A DNA stretch of 64,000 nt from Nonomuraea spiralis (GCF_014648435.1 NZ_BMRC01000002.1:372001-436000), one strand, 5' to 3'; counted from the stretch's first letter, positions 1 through 8,981 are shown. Made by a program: numbers and translations. Notes: generated by a model not told the origin, from the sequence alone.

Positions 1-296
1 GCCAGACCGACGACGAGGCCGAGCTGATCGGCTGGCTGCACGAGGCCGCCGACGGCCGCATCCCCGTCGTGCTCAACCCGGCCGCCTTCACCCACTACTC
101 CTACGCCGTGCGCGACGCCATCGCCCAGCGCACCGCCCCGCTCGTCGAGGTGCACATCAGCAACCCCGCGGCAAGGGAAGAGTTTCGCCACACCTCGGTC
201 GTCGCCGGGGTGGCGACGGGCACCATCGCCGGGTTCGGACTACAGTCCTACGTCCTGGCGCTACACGCTATCGCGGAGATGAACAGCAGCTCATGA
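1..296 (+). CDS. aroQ: 3-dehydroquinate dehydratase, type II (C-terminal part; gene runs off the window)
   Basis: Dehydrates 3-dehydroquinate to 3-dehydroshikimate in the cytosolic shikimate pathway. Only the last 97 codons are present; the frame is open from base 3. Visible family motifs are the [15 protein letters not shown] block, the [13 protein letters not shown] substrate-binding block and the C-terminal [19 protein letters not shown] helix, all typical of the dodecameric type II enzyme. The stop overlaps the ATG of the next gene by 4 nt (ATGA), so the two are probably translationally coupled. The N-terminal lid and catalytic Tyr/Arg lie outside the window. Confidence 0.93.
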   Translation, partial: QTDDEAELIGWLHEAADGRIPVVLNPAAFTHYSYAVRDAIAQRTAPLVEVHISNPAAREEFRHTSVVAGVATGTIAGFGLQSYVLALHAIAEMNSSS

Positions 297-1045
297 GGCA
301 ATACAGGTCCTTCGTCGCCCTTGGGGACAGTTTCACGGAAGGACTGAACGATCCAGGTCCCGACGGGCACTACCGCGGCTGGGCCGACCGGGTCGCCGAA
401 CGGCTCGCCGCCGACGACCCGGCGTTCCGCTACGCCAACCTGGCGGTCCGCGGCAAGCTGCTCGACCAGATCGTCACCGAGCAGGTGCCGCTGGCCATCG
501 ACATGGGCCCCGACCTGGTCAGCTTCTGCGCGGGCGGCAACGACCTGCTGCGGCCGGGCAGCGACCCCGACGTCATGGCCAAGCGCCTGGCCCGCGCCGT
601 GCGCGACCTGCGCGCCGGGGGCGCGGACGTGTTGCTGTTCACCGGGGTCGACCCGCGCGACACGCCGCTGATGCGGCGGCTGCGCGGCCGTTTCGCCATC
701 TTCTACCTGCACGTACGCTCGATCGCCGACCTCTACGGGTGCCGCCTGGTCGACCAGTGGTCGATGCAGGGGCTGCGCGACTGGCGGGCCTGGAGCGCCG
801 ACCGGTTGCACATGAACGAGGACGGTCACCGGCTGGTGGCCGCCCGCGTGCTCGACGTGCTGGGGGTGCCGTTCGACGACTGGCGCAAGGAGTGGCCGGA
901 GCGGTCGGTCGACCCGCGGGCGCGGCGCCGCGAGGACGCCCAGTGGATCCGCGAGCACCTGGTCCCGTGGATGTCGCGCCGCATGCGCGGCACGTCCTCC
1001 GGTGACGGCCTCACGCCCAAGCGCCCCGACCTCACCCCGTTCTGA
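293..1045 (+). CDS. SGNH/GDSL-family lipase/esterase
   Basis: A 250-aa cytosolic-looking serine hydrolase with no signal peptide. Block I is GDSFTEG with the predicted nucleophile Ser13. Block III is the GGND of [11 protein letters not shown], where Gly and Asn form the oxyanion hole. Block V is [16 protein letters not shown], which supplies the Asp and His. The C-terminal about 60 residues are basic ([10 protein letters not shown]) and end in a short tail. It is coupled to aroQ by ATGA. The substrate is unknown; acyl or acetyl ester hydrolysis is the family function. Confidence 0.88.
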   Translation: MRQYRSFVALGDSFTEGLNDPGPDGHYRGWADRVAERLAADDPAFRYANLAVRGKLLDQIVTEQVPLAIDMGPDLVSFCAGGNDLLRPGSDPDVMAKRLARAVRDLRAGGADVLLFTGVDPRDTPLMRRLRGRFAIFYLHVRSIADLYGCRLVDQWSMQGLRDWRAWSADRLHMNEDGHRLVAARVLDVLGVPFDDWRKEWPERSVDPRARRREDAQWIREHLVPWMSRRMRGTSSGDGLTPKRPDLTPF

Positions 1046-1076
1046 TCCTCCCCGCCGCAGGTGACCGGCGGCCTGG

Positions 1077-3059
1077 TCAGGACTCGGTGGACAGGCGCTT
1101 GAGCGCGGCGCGGGGCACGGCGGGATCGGTCGTACGCCAGAAGGGCGGCAGCGACCCCAGCAGGAAGCCGCTGTAGCGGGCCGTGGCCAGCCGCGGGTCG
1201 AGGACGGCGATGACACCCTTGTCGTTCTGGGCGCGCAGCAGCCGGCCCGTGCCCTGGGCCAGCAGCAGGGCCGCGTGGTTGGCGGCCACCGCCATGAAGC
1301 CGTTGCCGCCCCGGGCCGCGACGTGCCGCTGACGGGCCGAGGTGAGCGGGTCGTCCGGACGCGGGAACGGCACGCGGTCGATGATGACCAGCCGCAGCGA
1401 CGGCCCGGGGACGTCGACGCCCTGCCACAACGACAGCGTGCCGAACAGGCAGGTGGGCTCGTCCTCGGCGAACTGCTTGACCAGTTGCATGGTCGAGTCG
1501 TCGCCCTGGCACAACAGCGGCACGTCGAGCCGTTCGCGCAGCGCCTCGGTGGCGGCCTTGGCGGCGCGCATCGAGGAGAACAGCCCCAGTGTGCGCCCGC
1601 CGGCCGCCTCGATGAGCTCGGTGATCTCGTCGAGATATTGCTGCGGCAGCCCGTCGCGGCCCGGCTGGGGGAGGTGTTTGGCGACGTAGAGGATGCCGGC
1701 GCGCGGGTGGTCGAACGGCGAGCCCACGTCGATGCCCTGCCAGCGCTTGCTGTCGCCCAGCCCCCACTGCGCGGCCAGCCCCTCGAACGTGCCGCCGAGG
1801 GCGAGCGTGGCGGAGGTGAGCACCACCGTGCGCTCGCCGAACAGCTTGTCGCGCAGCATGCCGCTGACGCTCAGCGGCGCCACGCGCAGCGCGGGCGGAC
1901 GCCGGTCGGTGGCGCCGTCGAGCCAGACCACCTCGGCCCGGTCGGCCTCCGAGGCGTGCCCGTAGGCGTCGAGCATACGTACGGCGGTGTCGTGGACCTC
2001 GTCGAGCGCGGTGAAGGCGGCCTTGCGCTGGCCTGCCTTGTCGGGGTCGTCCTTGTCGGCGTTGCGCGGGCCCATGGCGGTGACGCAGCGCCAGGCGGTG
2101 TCGCGGATGAGCTGGAGCGTGAGCCCCAGCACCTGCGGCAGGTCGTCGATGCGCCCGGGAGGCGCGGCGGCCAGCAGCGCCTTGAGGTCCTCGCCCGCCT
2201 CCATGAGCTGGTCGGCGAGCGGCTGCTCGATCAGGCGGCCGACCCGGCGTACGGCCAGCATCACCGACGCCTCCGACAGCTCGCCGGTCACCACCGAGGT
2301 CACCCGGTCGACCAGCTCGTGGGCCTCGTCGACGACCACGACCTCGTGCTCGGGCAGCACCGGCAGGTCGCCCATGGCGTCGATGGCCAGCAGCGCGTGG
2401 TTGGTCACGACGACGTCGACCTCGCCCGCGCGCGCCCTGGCCAGCTCGGCGAAGCACTCGGGGCCGCTCGGGCAGCGGGAGGCGCCCAGGCACTCCATCG
2501 AGCTCACGGAGAACTGCCGCCAGGCCTGCTCGCTCACGCCGGGCACCAGCTCGTCGCGGTCGCCGGTCTCGGTCTCCTCGGCCCACTCCTGGATGCGCTG
2601 CACCATGCGGCCGGTCGCGCTCACCTCGCGCGGGTCGAAGAGCTGGTCCTGCTCGTCATCCTCGGGCCAGCCCGCCGTCGCCTTGTAGCGGCACAGGTAG
2701 TTGCGCCGGCCCTTCAGGATGGCGAACGTCGGCTCGTGCGGCAGCTCCTTGCCCAGCGCCTCGGACAGCCGGGGCAGGTCGCGGTCGACGAGCTGGCGCT
2801 GCAGCGCGATGGTGGCGGTGGAGATCACGACGGGCGTGTCGCTGTCCATCGCGTGCCGGATCGAGGGCACGAGGTACGCCAGGGACTTGCCGGTGCCCGT
2901 GCCCGCCTGGACGGCCAGATGCTCCTCGTCGTCGATCGCCTTCTGCACGGCCTCGACCATGGTGATCTGGCCCTGCCGTTCGCTCCCTCCGAGAGCGCCG
3001 ACAGCGATGCTGAGCAGTTCGTCCACTGACGGGAGATGGGAGTCCGGCACGGTCGTCAA
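1077..3059 (-). CDS. ATP-dependent DNA helicase, DinG/XPD-like superfamily 2
   Basis: A 660-aa 5'-3' helicase of the DinG/Rad3 type, probably acting on forked or R-loop DNA in repair. Motif I is AGTGTGKS (residues 52-59) and motif II is DEAH (244-247). Between them are four cysteines (123, 190, 196, 202) spaced as in the XPD/DinG iron-sulfur domain. Near the C-terminus GTLSLWQGVDVPG and IIDRVPFPRPDDPL match motifs V and VI. The TTG at 3059 gives the longest product; a GTG three codons in is an alternative. The promoter region is shared with the divergent gene at 3289. Confidence 0.9.
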   Translation of the reverse strand: MTTVPDSHLPSVDELLSIAVGALGGSERQGQITMVEAVQKAIDDEEHLAVQAGTGTGKSLAYLVPSIRHAMDSDTPVVISTATIALQRQLVDRDLPRLSEALGKELPHEPTFAILKGRRNYLCRYKATAGWPEDDEQDQLFDPREVSATGRMVQRIQEWAEETETGDRDELVPGVSEQAWRQFSVSSMECLGASRCPSGPECFAELARARAGEVDVVVTNHALLAIDAMGDLPVLPEHEVVVVDEAHELVDRVTSVVTGELSEASVMLAVRRVGRLIEQPLADQLMEAGEDLKALLAAAPPGRIDDLPQVLGLTLQLIRDTAWRCVTAMGPRNADKDDPDKAGQRKAAFTALDEVHDTAVRMLDAYGHASEADRAEVVWLDGATDRRPPALRVAPLSVSGMLRDKLFGERTVVLTSATLALGGTFEGLAAQWGLGDSKRWQGIDVGSPFDHPRAGILYVAKHLPQPGRDGLPQQYLDEITELIEAAGGRTLGLFSSMRAAKAATEALRERLDVPLLCQGDDSTMQLVKQFAEDEPTCLFGTLSLWQGVDVPGPSLRLVIIDRVPFPRPDDPLTSARQRHVAARGGNGFMAVAANHAALLLAQGTGRLLRAQNDKGVIAVLDPRLATARYSGFLLGSLPPFWRTTDPAVPRAALKRLSTES

Positions 3060-3213
3060 CGGTACCCGCTCTCCCGGGCCGCCGCGCCGGACGCGGCGTG
3101 TTCGGCCATGCGCATCCCGGCGTTCCCGGACCCCTCGCCGGACGCGCGTGGCACACTGTCGATCGGAACTCCAACTGGTCAGGACGATCTTGCTGGTGTG
3201 GTCAGTGGGGTTT

Positions 3214-3235
3214 ACGGTCTGAGTGGTGAGACCGT
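3214..3235. promoter_or_regulatory. 7-bp inverted repeat in the divergent intergenic region
   Basis: ACGGTCT (3214-3220) and AGACCGT (3229-3235) are perfect inverted arms around an 8-nt centre. They lie in the 229-bp region between the divergent helicase and repeat-protein genes, about 55 nt upstream of the latter's ATG. This could be an operator or a small hairpin in the leader. No regulator can be assigned. Confidence 0.35.
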
Positions 3236-3288
3236 TTAGGTAGGGTTTTCCGGGGTTGAGTGGACGAATAAAGGCTGGTTAAAGCAGT

Positions 3289-4461
3289 ATGTCTGCCATG
3301 TCGGAAGTTGTCCCGTTGCCGTCGTTCGGCGAAGTCTTCTTCGATGCACGAGGTCAGGAGCGGTGCCTCCGGGTCACGTGGCATGAGGGCACACTCGTCC
3401 TCAGCCTGTGGCGAGGGGAGATGTGCACAGCGAGCTTCCGCATGCCGATGGACGACGTCGGCAGGCTGCTCGACACGCTCGACGATGGCTACGCCGAGGC
3501 CACGGGCGAGCAGCCGGCGGTGCCCGCGGTCGATCCGGGCATCGAGGTCATGCCGGGCACGGGGACCTACCACCGGCCGTCCCAGCACGGCCAGCAGCAG
3601 CCCCCGCAGCCCGCGCCCGACGAGCGGCCCACCGCGTCGCTGGGGCCCAACGACGTGCTGGTGGCGCGCGGCCCGGCGCCGCAGGACAAGCTGGTGGCCT
3701 CCTACAGTGAGACCACGGGCCCCAGGGAGACCCCGCCGTACGGCGGCACCCCCTTCACCGGCCCCCAGTACGTCGAGCAGCCCCCGTACCCGGGCGACCC
3801 GCTCAGCGGCCCCCACTACAGCGGCGACCCGCTCAGCGGCCCGCAGTACACCGGCGACCCCTTCAGCGGTCCGCAGTACACGGGTGACGCCTTCAGTGGC
3901 CCGCAGTACACCGGCGACCCCTTCACCGGCCCCCAGTACGTCGAGAACGAGCCGGTCTACCAGCTCCCCGGCGACCAGCGCCGCTCGACCCCGCCGCTGA
4001 GCACGGACCCGCTCGGCTTCCCGTCCCAGGCGGCCGAGCCCTTCCCGCCGGCCCAGCAGCAGTACCCCGCCGACCCGTACGGGTCCTACCAGCAGCCCCA
4101 GCCCCAGCCGCAGGCGCAGCCCCAGTCCCCGCCGCAGAGCACCGCCGGACTCGGCACGCCCATGCACGGCATCCCCGGCGCGGGCCGCAGGCACAACCCC
4201 GCGCCCGCCCAGGACTCCTACGACTCCTACGACTCCTACGGCTCCTCCGACGCCTACCAGCAGGGCTACCAGCAGACCCCGCCGGCCAACCCGGTGGACC
4301 CGCTGCTGGCGCTCGGCCGCCAGGAGCAGTACCCGCCGCAGTCGTCCGACCCGAACATGGGCCGCCCCTACGTCGCCGACCCCCTGTTCTCGACCGGCGA
4401 ACGCCTGCGCCCCGACCAGCAGCAGGACTACGGCGACGGGCGCGACCGCCGGGAGTGGTGA
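3289..4461 (+). CDS. Pro/Gln/Tyr-rich repeat protein with a small N-terminal domain, function unknown
   Basis: 390 aa. Residues 1-75 look folded (LPSFGEVFFDARGQERCLRVTWHEG, then a strand-rich stretch and a DDVGRLLDTLDDGY helix). The rest is low complexity and rich in Pro, Gln, Gly and Tyr. Residues 169-218 are five decapeptides of the form GDPLSGPQYT. A later part carries YDSYDSYGSSDAYQQ. There are no membrane segments and no signal peptide. ATG 3289 was taken as start; a second ATG lies three codons later. I do not recognise the family. A cytosolic scaffold or condensate-forming tail is only a guess. The downstream gene begins 63 nt after the stop. Confidence 0.75.
   Translation: MSAMSEVVPLPSFGEVFFDARGQERCLRVTWHEGTLVLSLWRGEMCTASFRMPMDDVGRLLDTLDDGYAEATGEQPAVPAVDPGIEVMPGTGTYHRPSQHGQQQPPQPAPDERPTASLGPNDVLVARGPAPQDKLVASYSETTGPRETPPYGGTPFTGPQYVEQPPYPGDPLSGPHYSGDPLSGPQYTGDPFSGPQYTGDAFSGPQYTGDPFTGPQYVENEPVYQLPGDQRRSTPPLSTDPLGFPSQAAEPFPPAQQQYPADPYGSYQQPQPQPQAQPQSPPQSTAGLGTPMHGIPGAGRRHNPAPAQDSYDSYDSYGSSDAYQQGYQQTPPANPVDPLLALGRQEQYPPQSSDPNMGRPYVADPLFSTGERLRPDQQQDYGDGRDRREW
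3793..3942 (+). repeat. Five in-frame 30-bp tandem repeats inside the Pro/Gln-rich gene
   Basis: Each 30-bp unit encodes a decapeptide of consensus G-D-P-[LF]-S-G-P-Q-Y-T. Units diverge mainly at third codon positions, with P/A and T/S/V swaps. A degenerate sixth copy (GTPFTGPQYV) lies just upstream. Copy number may vary between strains. Confidence 0.9.
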
Positions 4462-4524
4462 CACCCCCCTCCCGCCCGCCGGGTACGCTCACGGCAACCG
4501 CCCGGGTGAGGTAGAGGAGCGTCG

Positions 4525-6132
4525 TTGAATCCGACCATGGGCCTGCAACTGCTGCTGATGGCCGGTGGCGCGGTCGGGGTGGCGGCCGTGGCGCGACGGC
4601 GGGGCTGGCCGGCCCCGCTGTTGCTGGTCGCGGCCGGGTTGCTGGTCTCGCCGCTGGTGCCGGCCGTGCCGCTACAGCCGGAGCTGGTGTTGTTCGTGTT
4701 CCTGCCGCCGCTGCTCTACTCGGCCGCGCTCGACAGCTCCTACCTGCGCCTGCGTGACGTCAAGGGGGCCGTGGCGCTGTTGTCGATCGGCCTGGTGCTG
4801 TTCACCACGGCCGTGGTGGGGCTGGTCGTCCACCTGCTGCTGCCGCAGCTCCCGCTCGCCGCCGCCTTCGCCCTCGGCGCCATCATCGCGCCGCCCGACG
4901 CCGTGGCCGCCGTCGCCGTGGGCCGGCGGCTCGGGCTGCCGCGCAGGTCACTGACGATCCTCATCGGCGAGAGCCTGTTCAACGACGCCACGGCGCTGAC
5001 CGCCTACCGGGTGGCCATCGGGGCGGCCGTGGGCGGCAGCATCGACCTGTTCCAGGGCGTGGCGCAGTTCCTGTTCGCGGCGCTCGGCGGGGTGGCGATC
5101 GGGCTGGCGCTGGCGTTCGTGTTCGCGTGGGTGTTCCAGCACACCCGCGACTCGCTGGTCGAGAACACGCTCATGTTGCTGATCCCGTTCGCCGCCTATC
5201 TCGCGGCCGAGTCCGTGCACGTCTCGGGGCTCGGTCCCGAGCCGGTGCACGCCTCGGGCGTGATCTCCGTGGTGGTGGTCGGCCTCTACCTGGGCAACCG
5301 CATGCACCAGCGGGGGTTCGGCACCCGGCTGGTGTCGGACGCGGTGTGGAAGGTCACCGACTTCTTCCTGGAGTCGATCGTCTTCGCGCTGATCGGCCTG
5401 CAACTCGTCACCGTCGTACAGGGCATCACCGGCTACAGCCCCTGGCAGGTGGCCGGTTACGCGCTGGCGGTGCTCGCGGTGACGATCGTGTCCAGGTTCG
5501 TGTGGGTGTTCGCGTTCACCCCCCTGGTCAAGCTCGTACGGCGAGGCGGCGACGCGCCCAGCCCGCAGCAGCGGGTGATCCTCAGCTGGGCGGGCATGCG
5601 CGGGGTGGTGTCGCTCGCGGCGGCGTTCTCGATCCCGCCGGACATCCCGGCCCGCGACCGGGCGATGTTGTTGTTCCTGACGTTCACCACGGTGATCGGC
5701 ACGCTGCTGATCCAGGGCATGACGTTCCCCGCGCTGATCAGGAAGCTGCGCGTGTCGAGCGACCAGGAGCGTTACGAGGACACGCTGGCCGAGGCCGCGG
5801 CCCAGCAGGCGGCGCTGGAGGCGGGCCTGGCCGAGCTCAACCGGCTCGTGGAGCATGAGGGCGAGCCCGACGAGATCAAGAAGCAGGTCATCGACCAGCT
5901 CAGGGAGAAGTCGTGGCGGCGTTCGCTGACCGCCTGGGAACGGCTGGGCGGCGGCACCGCCCAGGGTGGCGCCGAGACGCCCAGCAGCCTCTACCGGCGG
6001 CTGCGCCGTGACATGCTCACGGCCGAGCGCGAGGTGTTCGTCCGCCTGCGCGACGAGCGGCGGCTCGACGACGAGGTGCTGCGCGAGGTGATGGCCCAGC
6101 TCGACTTCGAGGAGGCCATCCTCGAACGCTGA
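4525..6132 (+). CDS. Na+/H+ antiporter, CPA1 (NhaP/NHE) family
   Basis: 535-aa membrane protein with about 12 hydrophobic segments up to residue about 410. It exchanges cytoplasmic Na+ or K+ for H+. Diagnostic motifs are GAIIAPPDAVAAVAVGRRLG and GESLFNDATALTAYRVA, the ion-binding ND region. A charged cytosolic tail of about 120 residues (helical, EAAAQQAALEAGLAELNRL) follows the last membrane segment. The TTG at 4525 is preferred because AGAGGAG lies 5 nt upstream; ATG 4537 is too far from it. The stop codon lies in the first unit of a 27-bp tandem repeat. Confidence 0.92.
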   Translation: MNPTMGLQLLLMAGGAVGVAAVARRRGWPAPLLLVAAGLLVSPLVPAVPLQPELVLFVFLPPLLYSAALDSSYLRLRDVKGAVALLSIGLVLFTTAVVGLVVHLLLPQLPLAAAFALGAIIAPPDAVAAVAVGRRLGLPRRSLTILIGESLFNDATALTAYRVAIGAAVGGSIDLFQGVAQFLFAALGGVAIGLALAFVFAWVFQHTRDSLVENTLMLLIPFAAYLAAESVHVSGLGPEPVHASGVISVVVVGLYLGNRMHQRGFGTRLVSDAVWKVTDFFLESIVFALIGLQLVTVVQGITGYSPWQVAGYALAVLAVTIVSRFVWVFAFTPLVKLVRRGGDAPSPQQRVILSWAGMRGVVSLAAAFSIPPDIPARDRAMLLFLTFTTVIGTLLIQGMTFPALIRKLRVSSDQERYEDTLAEAAAQQAALEAGLAELNRLVEHEGEPDEIKKQVIDQLREKSWRRSLTAWERLGGGTAQGGAETPSSLYRRLRRDMLTAEREVFVRLRDERRLDDEVLREVMAQLDFEEAILER

Positions 6133-6210
6133 CCACGCCGACAACGCCGAGCACCCTGACCACGCCGACAACGCCGACGACGGTGAGCACGCCGACAACG
6201 CTGACGGCCG
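6130..6210 (+). repeat. Three tandem 27-bp repeats beginning at the antiporter stop codon
   Basis: Units at 6130-6156, 6157-6183 and 6184-6210 share a core of TGA-CCACGCCGACAACGCCGA. Each begins with TGA, and the first TGA is the stop of the antiporter, so three in-frame stops occur at 27-nt intervals. The array sits between convergent genes. Confidence 0.85.
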
Positions 6211-6240
6211 CCCGCGTGTGGTCGCGGGCGGTCGCCCGGG

Positions 6241-6498
6241 TCAGCCCATCTGGCTGTCCTCGTAGCACCAGCGCCAGTTCTCGCCCGGCTCGTACGACTG
6301 GATCACCGGGTGCCGGGTCTCGTGGAAGTGCTTGGTCGCGTGCTTGTTGGGCGAGGAGTCGCAGCACCCGATGTGGCCGCACTCCAGGCAGCGCCGCAGG
6401 TGCACCCACCGGCTGCCGGCGGCCAGGCACTCCTCGCAGCCCTCGGGGGTCTTCGCCGCCGGGTCGTCGGCCTTGGAAAGATGCTCGCACATTGCCAT
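6241..6498 (-). CDS. UBP-type (ZnF-UBP) zinc-finger protein
   Basis: An 85-aa stand-alone zinc finger. The pattern C-x2-C (GCEECL), then C-x2-CGHIGCCDSS, then H-x3-H in NKHATKHFHETRHP, and WRWCYED match the zf-UBP fold that binds ubiquitin C-termini in eukaryotes. In bacteria it occurs as small proteins of unknown role, sometimes fused to antiporters or redox proteins. It lies convergent to the Na+/H+ antiporter. The start is the ATG before AMCEHL. Confidence 0.88.
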   Translation of the reverse strand: MAMCEHLSKADDPAAKTPEGCEECLAAGSRWVHLRRCLECGHIGCCDSSPNKHATKHFHETRHPVIQSYEPGENWRWCYEDSQMG

Positions 6499-6654
6499 GG
6501 GTCAAATCCTAGAACCCGGCCGTCGTCCTCTTTCGCCCAGACCTCCCCGGTCCGTGCCGTACCGGTCTGCCGGTGGACGAAGAGTGCGCGGCGGGCGGGT
6601 CGGTCGCGCAGACTCGTCCTCGAAGGGGCCCGCGTCCGGGGGGAGCGAGAAGTC

Positions 6655-7881
6655 ATGGCCGATGTGTTCGCGAAGTGCCGGCTGCCCGAGTACCAACCGG
6701 TCAAGGATCTGGGGATCTATCCGTACTATCACGCCGTCGAGGAGCGGGCCGGCGACGGGGAGGTGGTGGTCGGCGGAAGGGTGCTGGTGCAGGCCGGGTC
6801 CAACGACTACCTCGGCCTGTCGGGGGATCCGCGGGTCAAGGAGGCCGCCGTCGCGGCGACCCGGCGGCTCGGCACCGGCAGCGGCGGATCGCGGCTGACG
6901 AACGGCTCGCTCGCGCTGCACGAGGAGCTGGAGGCGCGGCTCGCGGCCTTCCTCCGGCGTCCGGCGGTCATGGTGACCAGCGCGGGCTACCTGGCCAACC
7001 TCGCCCTGGGTGCGCTGCTGGGGCCGGGGGACGTGGTGCTCGGCGACCGGCTGGTGCACGCCTGCCTCATCGACGCCGTACGCCTGGGCGGGGCTCGTTT
7101 ACGGCGTTACCGGCACAACGACCTGGAGCATCTGGAACGGCTGCTCGGCGCCTGCGACCCCGACGCCGGCCGGATGATCGTGACCGAGGGGATGTTCTCC
7201 ACCTCCGGCAGCGTGTGCGACCTGCCGGGCATCGCCAAACTCGCCCGCGCGTACGGCGCCCGGGTCGTGCTGGACAGCGCGCACGACGTCGGCCTGCTCG
7301 GGACGGCCGGACGCGGCGCCGCCGAGGCGCACGGCCTGGAGGAGGCGGTCGACGTGCAGACCGTCACCTTCTCCAAGGCGCTCGGGACCATCGGCGGCGC
7401 CGTCGCGGGGCCCGAGGAGATCATCCTCTACCTGCGCCACCACGCGCGGTCCATGGTGTTCACCGCCGCGCTGTCACCCGCCTGCGCCGCCGCCGCGCTG
7501 GCGGCCCTGGAGATCGTCGCCGCCGAGCCCGAACGGCGGCGCCGCCTGCGGGCGGCGGCCCGGCGGCTGAGCGGCGAACTGGCCGGGCTGGGCTACGCCG
7601 TGACGCCGTCGGACCGCCCGGTCGTGGCCGTGCCGGTGGGGGAGGACCTGCGGTGTTTCCGGTTGTGGCGCGAGCTGTTCGACGAGGGGGTGTTCACCAC
7701 GGCCATGATCTCGCCGGGGGTCCCGCCGGGGCAGGCGCTCATCCGGGTCAGCCTCACCGCCACCCACACCGACGCCCAGATCGACCGCATCGCGTCGGCG
7801 TTCGCCGCGGCGGGCCGCCGACTGGGTCTCCTGCCGTCCACGCCCGAGCGGACGCCGCCGCGCGCGGAGGACGCTGGGTAA
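6655..7881 (+). CDS. alpha-oxoamine synthase family PLP enzyme (AONS / serine palmitoyltransferase-like)
   Basis: 408-aa fold-type I PLP enzyme that would condense an amino acid with an acyl-CoA or acyl-ACP thioester, with decarboxylation. Visible are SNDYLGLSGDPRV, GTGSGGSRLTNGS, the cofactor-binding DSAHDVGLLG (Asp207, His210) and the Schiff-base lysine Lys241 in TFSKALGTIGG. The usual AONS sequence is DEAH; here it is DSAH, which is closer to lipid-type members. No bio genes are adjacent, so biotin synthesis is unlikely. A lipid or secondary-metabolite role is more plausible but unproved. ATG 6655 has GGGGGGAG about 8 nt upstream. The next gene starts 9 nt later. Confidence 0.85.
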   Translation: MADVFAKCRLPEYQPVKDLGIYPYYHAVEERAGDGEVVVGGRVLVQAGSNDYLGLSGDPRVKEAAVAATRRLGTGSGGSRLTNGSLALHEELEARLAAFLRRPAVMVTSAGYLANLALGALLGPGDVVLGDRLVHACLIDAVRLGGARLRRYRHNDLEHLERLLGACDPDAGRMIVTEGMFSTSGSVCDLPGIAKLARAYGARVVLDSAHDVGLLGTAGRGAAEAHGLEEAVDVQTVTFSKALGTIGGAVAGPEEIILYLRHHARSMVFTAALSPACAAAALAALEIVAAEPERRRRLRAAARRLSGELAGLGYAVTPSDRPVVAVPVGEDLRCFRLWRELFDEGVFTTAMISPGVPPGQALIRVSLTATHTDAQIDRIASAFAAAGRRLGLLPSTPERTPPRAEDAG

Positions 7882-7890
7882 GGTCGAGGT

Positions 7891-8277
7891 ATGCGACTCA
7901 TCAAGAGCCGGTTCGTGCCCCTGGCGCTCTTCGCCGTCTGCGTCCTGGCTGCCGGGTGCGGCGAGGTCAACGACACGATCGACAAGGCCCAGGCGTGCCT
8001 GGAGGCACCCAAGATCGTCACTGAGCTGGCGGCCAAGGTCAAGGACCTGACCGACGACCCCAAGGCCATGGAGAAGGCGCTCGACGACGCCGCCGGCAAG
8101 CTCAACGACGTGGCCGACAAGGCCGCCAACACCACCCTCAAGCAGGCCAGCGAAGACCTTGCCAAGACTTTGGGCGGGATCAACGTCCAGAACGTCAACG
8201 ACGCCGTCGACGCGGCCCAGAAGGTGGGCTCCGAGGCGGTCGACTACGCCCAGCAGGTCGCCAAGGCGTGCAGCTGA
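7891..8277 (+). CDS. small helical lipoprotein
   Basis: 128 aa. The signal peptide ends in the lipobox LAAGC, so the mature protein starts at Cys23 as a membrane-anchored lipoprotein. The mature part is amphipathic helix rich in Ala, Asp and Lys with repeating heptad-like blocks (DKAQACLEAP, AKVKDLTDDPKAMEKALDDAAGKLNDVADKAANT). This suggests a helical bundle or coiled coil. No known enzymatic domain. It follows the oxoamine synthase by 9 nt and may be co-transcribed. Confidence 0.85.
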   Translation: MRLIKSRFVPLALFAVCVLAAGCGEVNDTIDKAQACLEAPKIVTELAAKVKDLTDDPKAMEKALDDAAGKLNDVADKAANTTLKQASEDLAKTLGGINVQNVNDAVDAAQKVGSEAVDYAQQVAKACS

Positions 8278-8324
8278 AAACCTGGCTTCTCTAGGGGAAA
8301 AGGGGACGAATTACCATATAAGGC

Positions 8325-8651
8325 ATGGAGCCCGACCCGCGTTTCACCTTGGCCAACGAACGCACCTTCCTCACGTGGCTGAGCACGGCGCTGGCACTCA
8401 GCGCGGGCGGAGTGGCCATGGCGGCGGTGCCCGCCGACGTGTTCGTCCCATGGGTACGCACGGTCCTGGCCGTCATGCTGGTGTCGCTGTCCGCGCTGGC
8501 GGCCGGTATGGCCTACCCGCGCTGGCGCAACATCCAGCGCGCGCTGCGCAACCAGGCGCCGCTGCCGCCGCCCGCCCTCGCCGCGGTCTTCGGCTACGGC
8601 ATCGCCACGGTGGCGATCGTCGCCCTCGTCCTCATCATCCTGTCGGTGTAG
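8325..8651 (+). CDS. DUF202 (YidH-like) membrane protein, first of pair
   Basis: 108-aa inner-membrane protein. RFTLANERTFLTWLSTALAL is the DUF202 hallmark: a polar ANER-T-WL helix entering the first membrane segment. About three transmembrane helices follow. Function of the family is unknown. Its stop is directly followed by the ATG of a second DUF202 protein (zero-nt gap), so the two likely form a heteromer. The start has an AAGG just upstream in the AT-richer stretch 8311-8324. Confidence 0.9.
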   Translation: MEPDPRFTLANERTFLTWLSTALALSAGGVAMAAVPADVFVPWVRTVLAVMLVSLSALAAGMAYPRWRNIQRALRNQAPLPPPALAAVFGYGIATVAIVALVLIILSV

Positions 8652-8981
8652 ATGTCGCAGGAGATCTGGGACCAGGGCCTGCAGAGCGAGCGCACCCGGC
8701 TCGCCTGGGTGCGTACCGCCGTGGCGCTGGCCACGGGAGGGCTCGGCGCCGCCGGGCTCGCGGTGCGGCACGGCCTGCCGGTCCTGGCCGTCGCGGGGTT
8801 CGCGCTGGCCGCGCTCTGCGGCGCCGTCCTGCTGATCAGGACCGGCGTACGGTTCCGCCGGGTCCAGGAGGCGCTGCACGGCGGGCGGCCCATCGACGCC
8901 GGCCTCGACGCGCTGTTCGCCTGGCTCGGCACCCTCAGCGTCGTGATCGGCGCCGTCACCTTCGTGCTCACGGTCCGCTGA
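8652..8981 (+). CDS. DUF202 membrane protein, second of pair
   Basis: 109 aa. QSERTRLAWVRTAVALATGG is the DUF202 signature, with ER-T-L-AW-RT in place of NERTFL-WL. About three transmembrane segments follow, with a basic loop (RTGVRFRRVQEALHGG) between the second and third. It abuts the previous DUF202 gene. The pair arrangement is common in Actinobacteria and suggests hetero-oligomers. Confidence 0.9.
   Translation: MSQEIWDQGLQSERTRLAWVRTAVALATGGLGAAGLAVRHGLPVLAVAGFALAALCGAVLLIRTGVRFRRVQEALHGGRPIDAGLDALFAWLGTLSVVIGAVTFVLTVR

Noticed and set aside
3793..3942. Regular 30-bp repeats could suggest a CRISPR array
   Set aside because: The units are contiguous with no spacers, in frame, and encode a decapeptide repeat with codon-position variation.
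6655..7881. Annotation as bioF (8-amino-7-oxononanoate synthase)
   Set aside because: No other biotin genes are nearby and the cofactor motif is DSAH rather than DEAH, so the wider oxoamine-synthase name is safer.
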